NCBI GenBank assembly: GCA_008973525.1
Contig: WACJ01000099.1
Location: 248,001-312,000, forward strand
Length of the DNA: 64,000 nt
Direction of reading: 5' to 3'
Source: Stenopsyche tienmushanensis
Lineage: Eukaryota > Arthropoda > Insecta > Trichoptera > Stenopsychidae
Shown piece by piece: positions 1 through 11,065 of this stretch. The notes below the pieces were generated by a model that was not told where the DNA came from, made no database searches, and was given only the letters and a program-made list of their open reading frames with translations. The position numbers were made by a program, and so were the translations under genes. Every line of letters begins with the position of its first letter. Position 1 is the first letter of the stretch.

Positions 1-587
1 ATATTATTCAACATTGGCCTTAAGGTATGTTCAATTTTTAATTATATGCATGAAAACCTATCGAATCGTCCTATAATGGCATTACACTTAACCCTTTGGG
101 ACTCCAAGAATTTTGCTTTTCAGCATGCATTTAAAGTATATGGTAATAAATAATTAAATATAACGACATTAAATCTTAAGCAACATTTTGAATTTTGTTT
201 CTAGGCATCTGAAAAGGCTCAGAGCGTCATGATTGGGAAGAAAAAGGTGGCCAAACAACAAGACGAGGTTGAGGAATGTCACAGATGCAGGACCAGCCTC
301 TCGCTGTCAATGGTAGTCATTATTATTTTTTGTTATCTTAGACGTCTGTCTAAATTATATACACATCATTCTGATCGAGATATTTCAATTTCCAGTTGTA
401 TAATGACGCCGACGGCAGCGTTTTCTGTCTGCCGCATGCCGCGGAATTTTTGTCTACGAATAAAAATCAAATTGACGAATGCAAGCTGATATACATGCAC
501 TCGATTGATGAATTAGAACGTCTGCTGTCCAAATTGATAGAAAGAATCAATATGTTGGCTAACAAAAAATGCAGCAAAGCAAAGTAA
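1..587 (+). CDS. 3' end of an unidentified protein-coding gene (last three exons visible)
   Basis: I read three exons, 1-24 (open at the window edge), 205-312 and 396-587, joined in phase 0 across introns of 180 and 83 bases. The donors are AAG|gtatgt and ATG|gtagtc, and the acceptors are ttctag and tttccag; TAA ends the frame at 585-587. The visible C-terminus is about 107 residues. It has a lysine-rich stretch (GKKKVAKQQ), then a CHRC pair and later FCLPH and ECK, so a small zinc-binding Cys/His cluster at a protein C-terminus is possible. A leucine- and isoleucine-rich helix (SIDELERLLSKLIERINML) and a basic tail (KKCSKAK) follow. I do not recognise the family. A Cys/His-ended trafficking or scaffold protein is only a guess. 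Codon use and splice signals look like a real gene. The first 24 bases are the weakest part of the model. Confidence 0.7.
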
Positions 588-618
588 TCGCCCACATTTA
601 CCACCCACATAATTCAAT

Positions 619-624
619 AATAAA
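619..624 (+). promoter_or_regulatory. AATAAA polyadenylation signal of the first gene
   Basis: A canonical AATAAA lies 32 bases after the stop codon of the first gene, giving a short 3'UTR. No other AATAAA closer to the stop was seen. Confidence 0.5.
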
Positions 625-1744
625 ATAGTATTTTTTAGGAATCAAAACCAAAAATTAATCAGATTATGTTATTATGAAATTAGTGTTTTGATTGTTGAAA
701 CAAATATACTAGTAAAGTATTTTTTTTTAGATGAACACCTGGTAATGTTTCATTTGAATTATATATGTTTATCCTGCGTATAAAAATATTGATGCCGGAA
801 TAGCTTATTTGTTAAATTAATTTTTGTATTATATCATATGACTTTAATGTACGTATTCTGATATTAGTTATATTTATCTCGTTTTTATTTTTAGATACAT
901 TTAAAACATTCTTTCTAATAGTGTGATTTTGTAAAATTCCAAATCTGTTTTGGATGTAGATATTTTAAGCCAGATCTAACTATTTTACGTTTTTAACATT
1001 ATTGAATGCTGTAATAGCACAAATATATCAGTTCGATTACTCGAGTATTTGCACAAAATATTACATTACTCGGGTGTAAACTGCAGACCATAAAATATAT
1101 TTAAATTACTTTTTAAGTGTGAACAAATTATATTTATTTGTGCTGTTTGTATTCCGGCATCAAAGGTTCGTTAAAATCATTTTGAGGCACTCAAAATATT
1201 GCAGCTGACTTGTGTAAAATGTGATGGCAAATTGGTGTGGTTTTTAATGTATGAAAGTATTTATTTGTGGATCTTTTATGTTTACAAATTGTTTTATTTT
1301 TAAGTAATATTTTATATGAATTTTCAATATTTCAAAGAAATACTGTTTTTCTTAGCTTAGTCACACGCAGCCATATTATATTTATCATAGTTCAGTTCAA
1401 ATTATTATGTTTTAATTTGAAAATTATGTATGTACTTCTTTTTCACAAAAATTTTCTGCGAGCGGAAGGTAAATTCCGTCAATTTTTTTTTTAGATAGCA
1501 TTAGATCAAAAATTTATTTTAATCTTAAGACAGTGGAAAAATGTTTAGTATATAGTTTTTCGCATTTAATAAATGTTGAATGTTATTAGTACTCAAATAT
1601 TGCCAAGATTATAACACAAATTTGAAGTTTGAGTCATACTTCCTAACTACATTTTGCATTCATTTATTGCTTTGTCATCAGAACACCTTAATTTATTCAA
1701 ATACCATTTTATTTCCTATCTTTAGAATCCAGTTTGAATTTATC

Positions 1745-1825
1745 AAATGGAAAGAGTGTCTCGTTTACATTGCACGATTGTATCTATCAATAACCCAAAT
1801 TTATCAACTAATAATGATAACCCAA
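1745..1825 (+). repeat. Decayed fragment of the repeat that hosts a family A insertion at 25.6-26.5 kb
   Basis: The segment around ACGATTGTATCTATCA and AACCCAAATTTATCAAC aligns with 25730-25790 and, in reverse, with 53380-53430. It is a short, diverged third copy of the same interspersed repeat. Confidence 0.4.
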
Positions 1826-4381
1826 ATTAACCCCATCGGACTGGAAGTCGTGAGACAGAGACGTGTGTCTTGCGTCTCATCATACACCGTCATAAAACTT
1901 AGGTATAATGAACTGAAATCGCTATCGTCGGATAAGCTATTAAGCTCTTACAACAAAGATAAGACGAATTTCGTTTGTGTTGTCTTGAGAGCAGGCGTTT
2001 GTTTTGATAATTAAGATACTCGCATCATTTTTATTGTTAACCGATTGTGTTATTCCCCCTTGATTGTTCTGGAGTGGCGTCATTAGCCGAGTATCACCGC
2101 TCCTTTGCAAAATCTACTACTTCAGAAGTAAACTGGTAGACTTGTACGGTAACTCTGTTCTTTTATTTTCGCAACACATACATACATTAAGAAATATTCT
2201 GAATAAATGAACGAATATTGTTTGCTATCAACAGTGCTAAAATTCATTCATTATCAAGCTGTGGCCGAGCTAACAGAAAAGTGGATTTACATCAGAGCGT
2301 AGTGTATTTGTTTTTCCGGTTTGAAAGGGTTAATCGATTTAAAATAGAAGATAAAAGTGAAGACACGCGTGTGTTTTGGTGCGATCCCGAGAGAAAAGTG
2401 GATTTATACAGACTATCGGATTTATCGCCTGGTTTATATTATATTTAAGGTGTTCTAATGACCAATACAAAAAATTGTAGGGATAACAATTGAATTGACG
2501 AATCAAAGATTGATTGCTTTAAATAGAAAACAACTAAAACGGTGGTATATCTTATTACACAACATCTCATTCGCTTAAAATGCTTGTTATAATGCGAAAA
2601 ATAAATTTGTTTAAGTACTAAAAATCTTCAAAGTTAAGGTGAACGTCTCGATGTTGTCTTGATAAACGTAACTTGTTTCCAGCTTAATCTCATACTTTTG
2701 GCTGGTTGTGCCTACCAAACCCGCTATTAATATACAATTGATTTTTAACTTCTTGATCTCTACAAAATCTCTTTAGAATTTCACTACTTTATGTTTGGTA
2801 ATTTTATTAACTCAAATATTATTCAATATTTAGATATAGACATATTTGTTTAATGTGTAATATTAAGATTGATTATGCCAATTTAACGTTGATGTAAAAC
2901 AATTTTTTTTTATACCAACACAACACAAATAAAACCATTTTAATTTATCATAAAATTATTCAACACAGTTAGTAGATGTTATGTATTACAATAGTCGACT
3001 CTTTTGTGTAACGTATATTAAATGTTAGGTTTTAAATATCCTTCTAAATGTATACAGGCATTCATTATATAACGATAAGAACTGAGTCTTGTCGACATAT
3101 GCAAAACAGTTTTTTTTTTTAAATTATTTGTATAGAGTTTGTATTTATTTACTTTTCGAACTTAAAAATGTATTATTTTTCTATGATATTTTTCAATTTG
3201 AACTTTATCTTTCCAAAGATCTGAAGTAATAACTCAACGTATTTCAGCGTTTTGCTGCATTTTTTTTATATGGACGGATATCTCCGAGCGATTGATGTCC
3301 TCGTATCAATATTTTCATTTCATGCGGCATTTTTTTATACAGTAACTTTGTTTGGGAGACTTATGGGTTCTAAGAAATGCGATCGAGTCACAAAAATAAG
3401 GATTTATATTTATGAATTTTCATCGAGGGCAAATGTCTTTTGCTAATTCTCAAAATTGTGGATCCAAAGCGTATTCATAAGACTGATGAAAATTTATTTA
3501 TACGCATGTAGTGAAATTAAGCGAGTTTTTTTTTTTATAACAATGGATTACTGTATAACATATGCATCATTTTATAGCTTATGTTAAATCACTCCTATTT
3601 CTTTCCATTATTGTAGTTTTTTAACACTTTGCAGTCTACGTTCTACAAGAAAATTCTTGGCTACTGTGATTCAATTTATTGCAGACTTGTATATGCTTAT
3701 TTGGGTGTTTTTCTTATTCGGATTTCTCGATCTCAACTATGGCATACCGTTGACAGACCATATCACCTAAACATGGCATCATGCCATCGATAGGCTACAA
3801 AGTGTTAAACATTATTCATAATAAGCGTTTTTAAATCATTTTTATTCCACCCTCACCATGAATATTTATTGTGATTTTTTTTCTCAAAATATATATCGAC
3901 TCATACATTTTAATAATAAGATGGGTGTTAATTTTTCGTCTTGATGTGCAATAGGTAATAAAACATGCAGTTTTTAAATAGCTTATAGAGAGAGAAAAAT
4001 CAGTGTAATTTTTTTGGTTATTGTAGGGCTAATTTTTCTATATTGGTTAATAAAAATGTGTTTCCAGCTTATAATTTTTTAGTGTTCAAATCAAATCAGT
4101 GTTATTCCATTTAATTGCTTATTTAATAACAGTAGCTATTAGGATAAGTTCTACTTTTCACATAATTAACACTATGTGGCGACAATTCTTTTTGAATGAA
4201 ATGTATTAAATTCTACAATATTTTTTTATACAAACTCATGTGATATTTTTTTCCAAATTGTACTATATTTTTTATAAATATTTGGATTACATAATAGTTA
4301 CATTTATTTATGGGAACAAAATTTATCGATTTGGATTTTTTGATGCGGGATTCGGTGCACACTATCATTGAATAGATCAGA

Positions 4382-4414
4382 ATTATGCAAATCCGTAAGG
4401 CGGTTTTGCATAAT
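4382..4414. repeat. Short inverted repeat (14-bp arms, 5-base loop)
   Basis: The arms are ATTATGCAAATCCG (4382-4395) and CGGTTTTGCATAAT (4401-4414), matching at 13 of 14 positions around the loop TAAGG. No neighbouring gene explains it. It could be the collapsed core of an old palindromic MITE. Confidence 0.6.
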
Positions 4415-4826
4415 CATTAATAGGCTGTGGTATTATAATAAGTGGCAGCTATCTGAAAATCTAAGTTGATATTAAAAAAAATCGTTGGTTTACTGTAGCC
4501 ACTAGTGTTATTAATTATTGTTACCCATTTCTGCTATTCCCGCTTTTAATACTTAGTTATAGATGTAAGAAAATGAATTGTTGTAACTCAAACTTCCCAC
4601 AACATTATTTGTGTACGTTTCTTATAAAGTCACGATATTACAAATTAAACCTAGATCCCTTATTATTAGTGTGTGTCAAAAATTTTCGAATAAAATGAAA
4701 TTATTTTAAAACCACAATTTTAGTTTTATTTATGTAACCTTTGCCTTTTTTTATTTGAATTAAAAACGTACTATGGAAATGGTTTTAACCCTTTTGTCAA
4801 TGAATGTTTCTATTACCTCCCGTCAA

Positions 4827-5072
4827 CGCTGTAACGAGGGTAAGAAGCGCTCGTGGCAAGTATCTAACATAAAAAGCCATAAAAGAGGACGAAGTGGCCA
4901 CAAAGCATGTGTGTCCAACCGGTCCGCTTTTCGGACCGCTGACATGATGAATGAACGCCTCGCGATTGGACGCCATACCCAAACATGTCTACAGAACGAT
5001 TAGGAACTCTCAATGCTAAACGAAGCTGTCCGAAAAAGATTGATCGGGTGGGTTGTTTAAGTTTTACAATCA
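4827..5072 (+). repeat. Family A (hAT-like MITE) fragment
   Basis: It begins with the family A left end (GCTGTAACGAGGGTAAGAAG) and contains the family's internal hairpin (GGTCCGCTTTTCGGACC), followed by the conserved block ending in the ATTGATCGGGTGGGTTGTTT region. It then runs directly into a mariner relic at 5073. The other copies are at 5.4, 12.7, 23.8, 25.8, 28.6, 40.7 and 49.8 kb. Confidence 0.7.
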
Positions 5073-5310
5073 TGAGAAAGTTATGCGCAGGATAGATACC
5101 GCGTTTGCTCACAATGGAACAAAAACAGCGTCGTAATGATGTTTTAATCGAGTGTTGGGCGATGTTTTATAGCAATAAGGTCGAGTTTTTGCATCAATTC
5201 AGGATGAAATACGAATCCATCACTTCATAACTGAGACAAAGGAACATGGAGACCCTCAATTGATCAGAGATGTTTATTGGTCTCTCTATTCGGGACCACG
5301 CCAACACGCA
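5073..5310 (+). pseudogene. Mariner transposase relic fused to an unknown tail
   Basis: Frames read KLCAR, then a TKTAS-like garbled EQKQRR region and an EFLHQF-like stretch, matching the mariner segment that is clearer at 23404-23640. Frameshifts and stops break it. From about 5230 the sequence leaves the mariner pattern and instead matches 23640-23710 (VYW..YSG...), so both loci descend from one rearranged unit. Confidence 0.65.
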
Positions 5311-5430
5311 GATAGCAGAATAAATGAGTAAGAAAGATAAATATATAGTTTTTATGGGCGATGGAAGTCTAGAATCATTCGCCACCTCATTTGGCGCAAG
5401 TCACCTATATAAGTTAGCCCTGGGTATGCA

Positions 5431-5641
5431 TTTTAGTCCCGAAAATGCTGCAAAAAGCCCTAAAAGATGATGAGGTTTGTGTCCAACCGGTCCGCTTTTC
5501 GGACTGCTGACATTACGAATAAACGTTTTGCAATCGGATGCTATACCTAAACATGTCTACAGAACGATTACAGTGGCGGGCACCTGCTGTGCCACACCCT
5601 TATTACGGCCCTGCCTCGTACCCTCGTTACGGCTCTGAAAT
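5431..5641 (+). repeat. Family A fragment with internal deletion
   Basis: It carries the hairpin block (GTCCGCTTTTCGGACTGCTG) and the CAGAACGATTAC segment, then jumps directly to the right end (GTGGCGGGCACCTGC ... TTACGGCCCTG). About 300 bases of the usual interior are missing. It lies 300 bases upstream of the CHRAC1-like start codon, so it may sit in or near that promoter. Confidence 0.65.
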
Positions 5642-5932
5642 TTACTCACCAAAGGACTAATATTATCATGTCAATTAATCATTATTTAATCGTCATTTTT
5701 AGCATTCAAATCTAGATTTTGAACATTTTTAAAAAAATATTTTTAATGTTTTAAATTAAAAAATGAATTTAATTTAATTCAAATTATTTTTTTACATCTG
5801 AATATTAAATTGTAAATTTTTAAATATTATTTCTAGCCGCGCTAATAAAATTTAACTCAAATTTTAAGATTTTTATCCCTTTTATTTTTTATGTAAATAT
5901 TTTTTTTGCATCTGGCAACATTATTGTAAGCG

Positions 5933-8286
5933 ATGGCGGATCCGAATAAACTAACGCTCCCGCTTTCGCGGGTAAAAGTCATAATGAAAAGTTCGCCTGA
6001 AGTGGAGCAGGTTGGAGCAGAACCGCTTCTCCTTATTACCAAAGTCACGGTATGCTGCTCAAAAAATGTATATTCCCGTTTTACTTGACACGGTTCAATT
6101 TAAATTGAATATGTAGATCTCAATGAAACATACGGCTTCGATGGAAGTCCATGTTGAAACATTGTATGTAAAAATAACGATTTGTAATCCTTTCACATTG
6201 CTTGTATTGCGTTCACCGTGTCGAATTTTATGTATTGTCAATATGCTGTTGTTTGTTTTTATTTTTTTCATGTGACTGATTAAAAATTGCAGCATTTATT
6301 GGGCATTGTGCAGCGGAATAATGCTTAAAATGCCATTTATTTATTTTGTTTTAACTTTGATTTTTTTTGTTTTGTAGGAAATATTTAGAATTCAATAGTT
6401 ACTTTAACTTTTCTTTATCAATGCGAGATTCACTCGGCAGTGACTCTTATAATGGGAACATCAATATGAAATATAATAGATACGGGGTTCAGAATGTTTG
6501 TATTCTTCCGTAATATAATTACAACACACACCAAAGTATTATAGTAAATAAGTATTCATCTGCAGCGACGTGTTCTGTGCGCATTTGTAGACTTGAGCAG
6601 AGATGGTTGTAAAATTATTATAAACAAAGTTTTATTTTCTCGTTCCCGCTAGAAAAAAATTGAAAAAATGAGTGCTGCAAAGAAACCAAAAATAAAGTGC
6701 TTGTGCTTAATATGCAAATTGATTGTCACTCTACCAAAAGTAAGCCGCTGCAGAAAAAAAAATTCAAATTGCTTTCAGTAGTAAACAAATATTTCGAAGC
6801 CTTGCTGATCCATAATGAAATAAGATGGTTGAGTAAAGGACTTGTTCTTGTTCGATTCCGGGAGTTATTACCCGAAATGAGAACATTTTTAATTGAGAGA
6901 AAGGATGAAAGGTCAAATTATCTCCAAAATAAGGAATGGCTATTAAAACTAGCTTTTTTAAGGATTTAATTTCATAATTAAATTAAATTAATTTGGAATT
7001 ACAAGGAAAATCAAAAACCATTATTGATATGGTTTCATCAGTAAATTCTTTCAAGATGAAATTGAAACTATGGATGTCGAAACTGCGAAAAGAGGATTTC
7101 ACCCATTTTTATAATTTAAAATATGAGATTGGTGAAAACGTAGATTTATATAATTACGAAGAATATATTGTTGTATTGGAGAAAATATTGGATCAATTCA
7201 AAAAGAGATTCGCTGATTTTAAAATGCTTAATACAGTTTGCAGCTTCAAATTATCACCGTTGAATACGAACCAAGAAAATGTCCAAAGTCTCGCTCGAGA
7301 TATAGCAATTCAAGCAAGAAAAATATTCACATTTGAAAGACGTCCATCTCCGAATTTCATCGCGCCTTTGAAGTACATATTTATGCGAATCTTCATGTTC
7401 TCATATGCATATTGACAGATAACCACCTCGATAACTGCATGCGCTTTGCAACAAGTGGTTATCAACCGGATTACAGATTGGCAACGACACACAATGTCAA
7501 ATATCTCATTAAATTTAACATTTGAATTATTGTGTCTGAATCAACAAAAAACCGCATAATTTCCCTGTTATTTTTTTTCTCCATCAAAAATGAAATATAT
7601 ATTGTATATCTTCTAATATATAAAAATTAATCTTTGTTCGTATTTAATGCGCTGCCGTATCGTTCATCCGATTGCGATAAAACTTTGTCAACTTATTGTT
7701 TACACTTGCGGGAATAACATAGGCTTAGTAAAAATATTGTTTGTGTACGCAATTTGTTATGCGAGATGTTTATCGTATGCACTATGTTGGCGCATATTGG
7801 TCTGGCGGTTGCTAAGGTAAACAAGCACTACAACTGTTGATTTTTTATGTATTTGCCAAGTATTTGGTCTTGGGTGGACTATACCATGAGGTGGTAACAC
7901 ACAAACGTCATCATTTTAATTCTTAACATCTATAAATTTGCAATATTATTATGAAATTTTCTTATTAAATACTTTCATTTCAGGAACTGTTTGTCGCTGA
8001 CTTGGCTAGGCGTGCACACGCACAACAGAACCTTCCAGTTCTAGATTATAAAATGATTGCAAATCTGGTTCAAGACGATGAATCATTGGAATTTTTACGC
8101 GAATTGGTGCCATTAAAGATAACTGTCAGACAATTTAAGGAACTAATGGCTAAAAAGGCTCTGGAAAGGGAGGTCGACAGCGACGACAGTGATTCTGCCA
8201 CTAGCAGTAGTGGCGGTAGTAATAATAGTGGGGAGAACGAGGCACCAAAAACTGATGATGAAATTATAACAATCGATTCAAACTAA
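5933..8286 (+). CDS. CHRAC1: CHRAC1/Chrac-16-type histone-fold subunit of the chromatin accessibility complex (two exons)
   Basis: Exon 1 (5933-6049, 39 codons) and exon 2 (7984-8286, 100 codons plus TAA) join in phase 0 through a gtatgc donor and a ttcatttcag acceptor, giving 139 residues; human CHRAC1 is about 131. The N-terminus holds the family signature LPLSRVKVIMKSSPEV (residues 9-24). The splice rebuilds ITKVTELFVADLARRA, matching the (A/C)TELFV helix of the histone fold. Then come LDYKMIANLVQ and LEFLRELVPLKITVRQFKEL, and an acidic, serine-rich tail typical of the family. The protein is expected to pair with a POLE3/Chrac-14 partner and to help the ACF/ISWI remodeler slide nucleosomes in the nucleus. 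The start is the only ATG in a suitable place before the LPLSR motif. The 1934-base intron carries transposon relics. POLE4, the nearest paralogue, fits the tail and KITVRQFKEL region less well. Confidence 0.93.
6445..6590 (+). repeat. Family B (hAT MITE) fragment in the CHRAC1-like intron
   Basis: The segment ATAATGGGAACATCAATATG through CATCTGCAGCGACG matches the middle of the family B elements at 50.5, 52.4 and 60.8 kb. Neither terminus is present. A hAT transposase relic follows immediately, so it may be the 5' part of a larger related element. Confidence 0.6.
6668..7415 (+). pseudogene. ZBED-like hAT transposase relic in CHRAC1-like intron 1
   Basis: Two frames carry pieces of a ZBED5/GTF2IRD2-type hAT transposase: a start MSAAKKPK with Cys residues (possible BED finger remnant), then NEIRWLSKGLVLVRFREL, a hallmark of the group, and later VNSFKMKLKLWMSKL and FADFKMLNTVCSF. 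A stop after about residue 90 of the first part and a frame change at about 6970-6993 break it. It has the same orientation as the host gene and lies wholly within the intron, so it should be spliced out. Confidence 0.75.
7609..7830 (+). repeat. Interspersed repeat, copy 1 (possible Helitron-like terminus)
   Basis: It starts TCTTCTAATATATAAAAATT and continues through CGTTCATCCGATTGCGATAA and TTGCGGGAATAACATAGGC. Copies lie at 25124-25275 (+), 27826-27925 (-) and 55325-55478 (-). The TC start followed by CTAATATATAAAAAT resembles arthropod Helitron 5' ends as I remember them, but no CTRR terminus or Rep/helicase frame was seen. Confidence 0.5.
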
Positions 8287-8618
8287 TTGATTTTAATCTA
8301 AACCATATACCGATTTATAAAATAGAGTGTTTATAATCCACGCTGCTACTGAATATAAATATGTGACACCATGGATAGGACAAAACAATTGAGTAAGGAT
8401 AGATTTATAAATTGCAGCCATTCTAAAGCAGCCATGATAAATATATTTTTAAGTTGTGTTCGTGCAAAACCAGAGAATGTCTTCCATCAGTCTTTCAATA
8501 CCCTGGCGTACTACGCGCAGAGCTTCCTTTCACTGCGCGCCCCCAGAGGAGGTGTGACTAGACTAGACTGCATAAATAGTATTTCAGTTGTCCTTAAATC
8601 CCCTCCAAAAAAAAAAAA

Positions 8619-9023
8619 GGGGGTAAACCGGTTTAGGAATTCGTGATTTTTTTTAACATGGAAAGAATAATTAGGTTTTGTTTAAACTTTGGGAATAACT
8701 TATTATTATTTTGAAGTACACCTGAAATTTTTTTAAATTCATTTCCCGTCGGATATATCTGAGTTATAAGCTGCTGTAAATGGAAGGTCGCCATCAGAGT
8801 TTGCTATTGGCGGGAATTGTAAAAGTCACAATTTTTATTAAAAATCAATACAATATTTCTGTGCGGCCACACCGTACTACGTATTGTGTGCTCTAGCATC
8901 GATTTGCGTTCATCATAGTGCTCATAACATCGGAAAAAATCGGAATTTTGTTGTGAAACTTTGAAAACATATTCTTGAATAGTTTTATTAATAATTTCGA
9001 AGCGTCTAAACTGGTTTCCCCCC
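8619..9023. mobile_element. 405-bp MITE with GGGGG.AAACC.GTTTAG terminal inverted repeats
   Basis: The left end GGGGGTAAACCGGTTTAGGA is mirrored by the right end TCTAAACTGGTTTCCCCCC. A TTAA follows the right end at 9024-9027, which suggests piggyBac-type insertion, but the left side is a run of A and no second TTAA is intact. There is no coding content. It lies 330 bases after the CHRAC1-like stop codon. Confidence 0.5.
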
Positions 9024-9529
9024 TTAATAAAACACAGGGCGCATTTCCAATTGAAAATTCAACTGAATGCTAATCATCTGCATTTTCAAGAAATATATAT
9101 AATGAGAGGATAAGACGTTACAAATTAAGAAAAATAATATAAGAATCTACAATCCAAAAGACTACATAACATAGTGTCATAGAAAGACTGGCTCTAGTCG
9201 GAAGTTTGTTTTTATTATCTAATTAAATGAAAATGTGTCGTAAAATTAAGTTTAAATGTGATTTTTTTAGAATTTAAAGGTGAAAATTTTTCCTATAGTA
9301 ATATATAAGACATCTCAGTTTTAGTATTTTTTAAAATAAATACAGGAAATCGCTAATATTTGAAGCATCACGTCAGGGTACAATTAAATGTTTGGATGGT
9401 TAAAATACCGCATGTTTAACCTTTCATTTACTATGGTGTATTTACTGCACTGAGTCGAGTTGTAGTAAAGTTGTAATAATGGGAATTTTTACAACATTAC
9501 TACATTGAATCTCGATATACTATCTATAT

Positions 9530-10990
9530 GAGCGGTACCTAACCTTTTTAATTTAGGCGTCTATAGCCTATCAGCTGACTAAAATTACAATTTTAACATA
9601 CTTCCTTAATTAATCAATGGCGATTAATGTAAAGGTTGAAATTGTTTTGCATTTGCAAATTTTTTTTGTGTTAGGTTTAGTTTCACTCAACGCGGACATA
9701 GGATATTCAGCAGTTACTTTTCGCCAAAATGTACAAAAGTCATAGTTTTGAAATTCCACTTCTCTGAAAGTACTATTCTCGAATAGTCCGAGAAATTCTA
9801 CTTTGGCTATCAAGATATTCATCATATTCCCTTGTCATCAGACTGTTAATTTCACTGAAAATATCAGCAAGATACGCCGGCATTTCGATAAGTGATTTAT
9901 CTTTTATTTTGGGCACAACTTAATTTCTTTTTGTGTTGCCTGGTTTTCGAGAAACAATCCTATTTCTTCACGAGCTCATAAACCCTGTTTAAAATTCTCG
10001 CTCTCGACAGCCAGTGTACCTTTGTGTGATACAAAAGACTATTAAATTTGGCTCCAACTTCATCGCATTTGTATAATCTGGAATTCGTAGCGCTGCCACC
10101 AATATGATTCACAATTTTTACCACATCGCTCAACGCGTTTAGTAAATCTGAAGGAAGCTTATTAACAGCCAAATCGTATCGTGCAGTGATAAGACAAATC
10201 TTGAGGAGCCGCTTGTTTCACGATTGCTCGAAATCCATCATGGAAGACGCCCCGTTTAATGTACCGAATTTATTCCAGTGCTTGTGAATACGAAGCTACA
10301 TCAGTTGACTCATCCAATTGCAGCGCAAACATAGAACTTTCTTTCATTTCATAAGTAATGGTTGACAAAATGTCGTTACTCAACTCTAAAATACGACTTT
10401 GAATTGTATTAGAGAATGATATTTGATTAATCTTAGCTACGCGTTGTTCACTAGGTTTGATGAGTTCCTTTCCTATTGTGTGCCGTTTTTTGTTTATAGC
10501 AACAGGATAAGCAATTTGATACGAAGCTTGAAGACACGATTTAGTTATCTTTTGTGCATTTCCTGTGGAATCCAATTGCGAAGACTTCAGAACACTTCTC
10601 TTTAAAAAATCTTTCTTTACCTGCCAACTTCTTATAAACGTTCTCGAAATGTTCTTTTAGTTTGCTCGGTTTCATGCTCTCCGTACCATGAACTTTATAC
10701 AAGCACTTTTTTCCAAGTCGTTCAAGAAGTCATTTCACTTAAAATACTGTTACAAATGTGAAACGTGCAAATTAATGCTTGAGTAAATTGAAACTGAATC
10801 GTCTCCGTGTGCTTCCATCTCCGTGATTGCTAGAAAGGGACTAGAACACAGTGAGAGACTTCTTGGAAGAGAGTGCAAGCCACGTGGCGCTCATCTATCA
10901 TTCTATTATTATATCTACATAATAAAAATTACCTGCAGAATAACTGTTTTAATCCTCTGGGGGTAATTATCTTCAGGTTAGGAACCGCTG
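9530..10990 (-). mobile_element. hAT element (ZBED-type) with perfect 8-bp target duplication
   Basis: The ends are GAGCGGTACCTAACCT and AGGTTAGGAACCGCTG, inverted at 14 of 16 positions. They are bracketed by ATCTATAT at 9522-9529 and 10991-10998, as expected for hAT insertion. Flanking pieces on both sides (TGTATTTACTGCAC on the left, TATCGATATGAAATATAATA on the right) look like family B, so it probably landed in an older family B copy. The 1461-bp element is internally deleted compared with an autonomous element. Confidence 0.85.
9610..10740 (-). pseudogene. ZBED-type hAT transposase relic
   Basis: Read on the minus strand, the N-terminal part has [15 protein letters not shown] (end of a BED finger), then [18 protein letters not shown] and [18 protein letters not shown], whose LDESTD carries the first catalytic Asp of hAT enzymes. 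A deletion removes the middle. The next recognisable part is LPSDLLNALSDVVKIVNHI and KVHWLSRARILNRVYEL, then a C-terminal remnant near 9610-9825. Frame changes and the deletion make it inactive. The second copy at 17.7-18.6 kb keeps part of what is deleted here. Confidence 0.85.
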
Positions 10991-11065
10991 ATCTATATTG
11001 ATATATATGTTATCGAATATCGATATGAAATATAATAAATACGGGTTTTAGAACATCATACACGG

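Larger units (their letters stand above)
625..4826. other. AT-rich intergenic stretch without a convincing gene
   Basis: Open frames here (for example 1580-2014 and 2218-2448) lack family motifs, splice partners and coding-like composition, and I treat them as chance. The only structures noticed are a decayed interspersed repeat at 1745-1825 and a hairpin at 4382-4414. The rest is AT-rich sequence with homopolymer runs. Confidence 0.6.

Noticed and set aside
1580..2014. 144-codon frame as a gene
   Set aside because: Part of it is a decayed interspersed repeat (1745-1825), and the rest shows no coding signature.
4860..5040. Hairpin GGTCCGCTTTTCGGACC as a riboswitch or terminator
   Set aside because: It recurs at many unrelated positions as an internal part of the family A transposable element in a eukaryotic genome.
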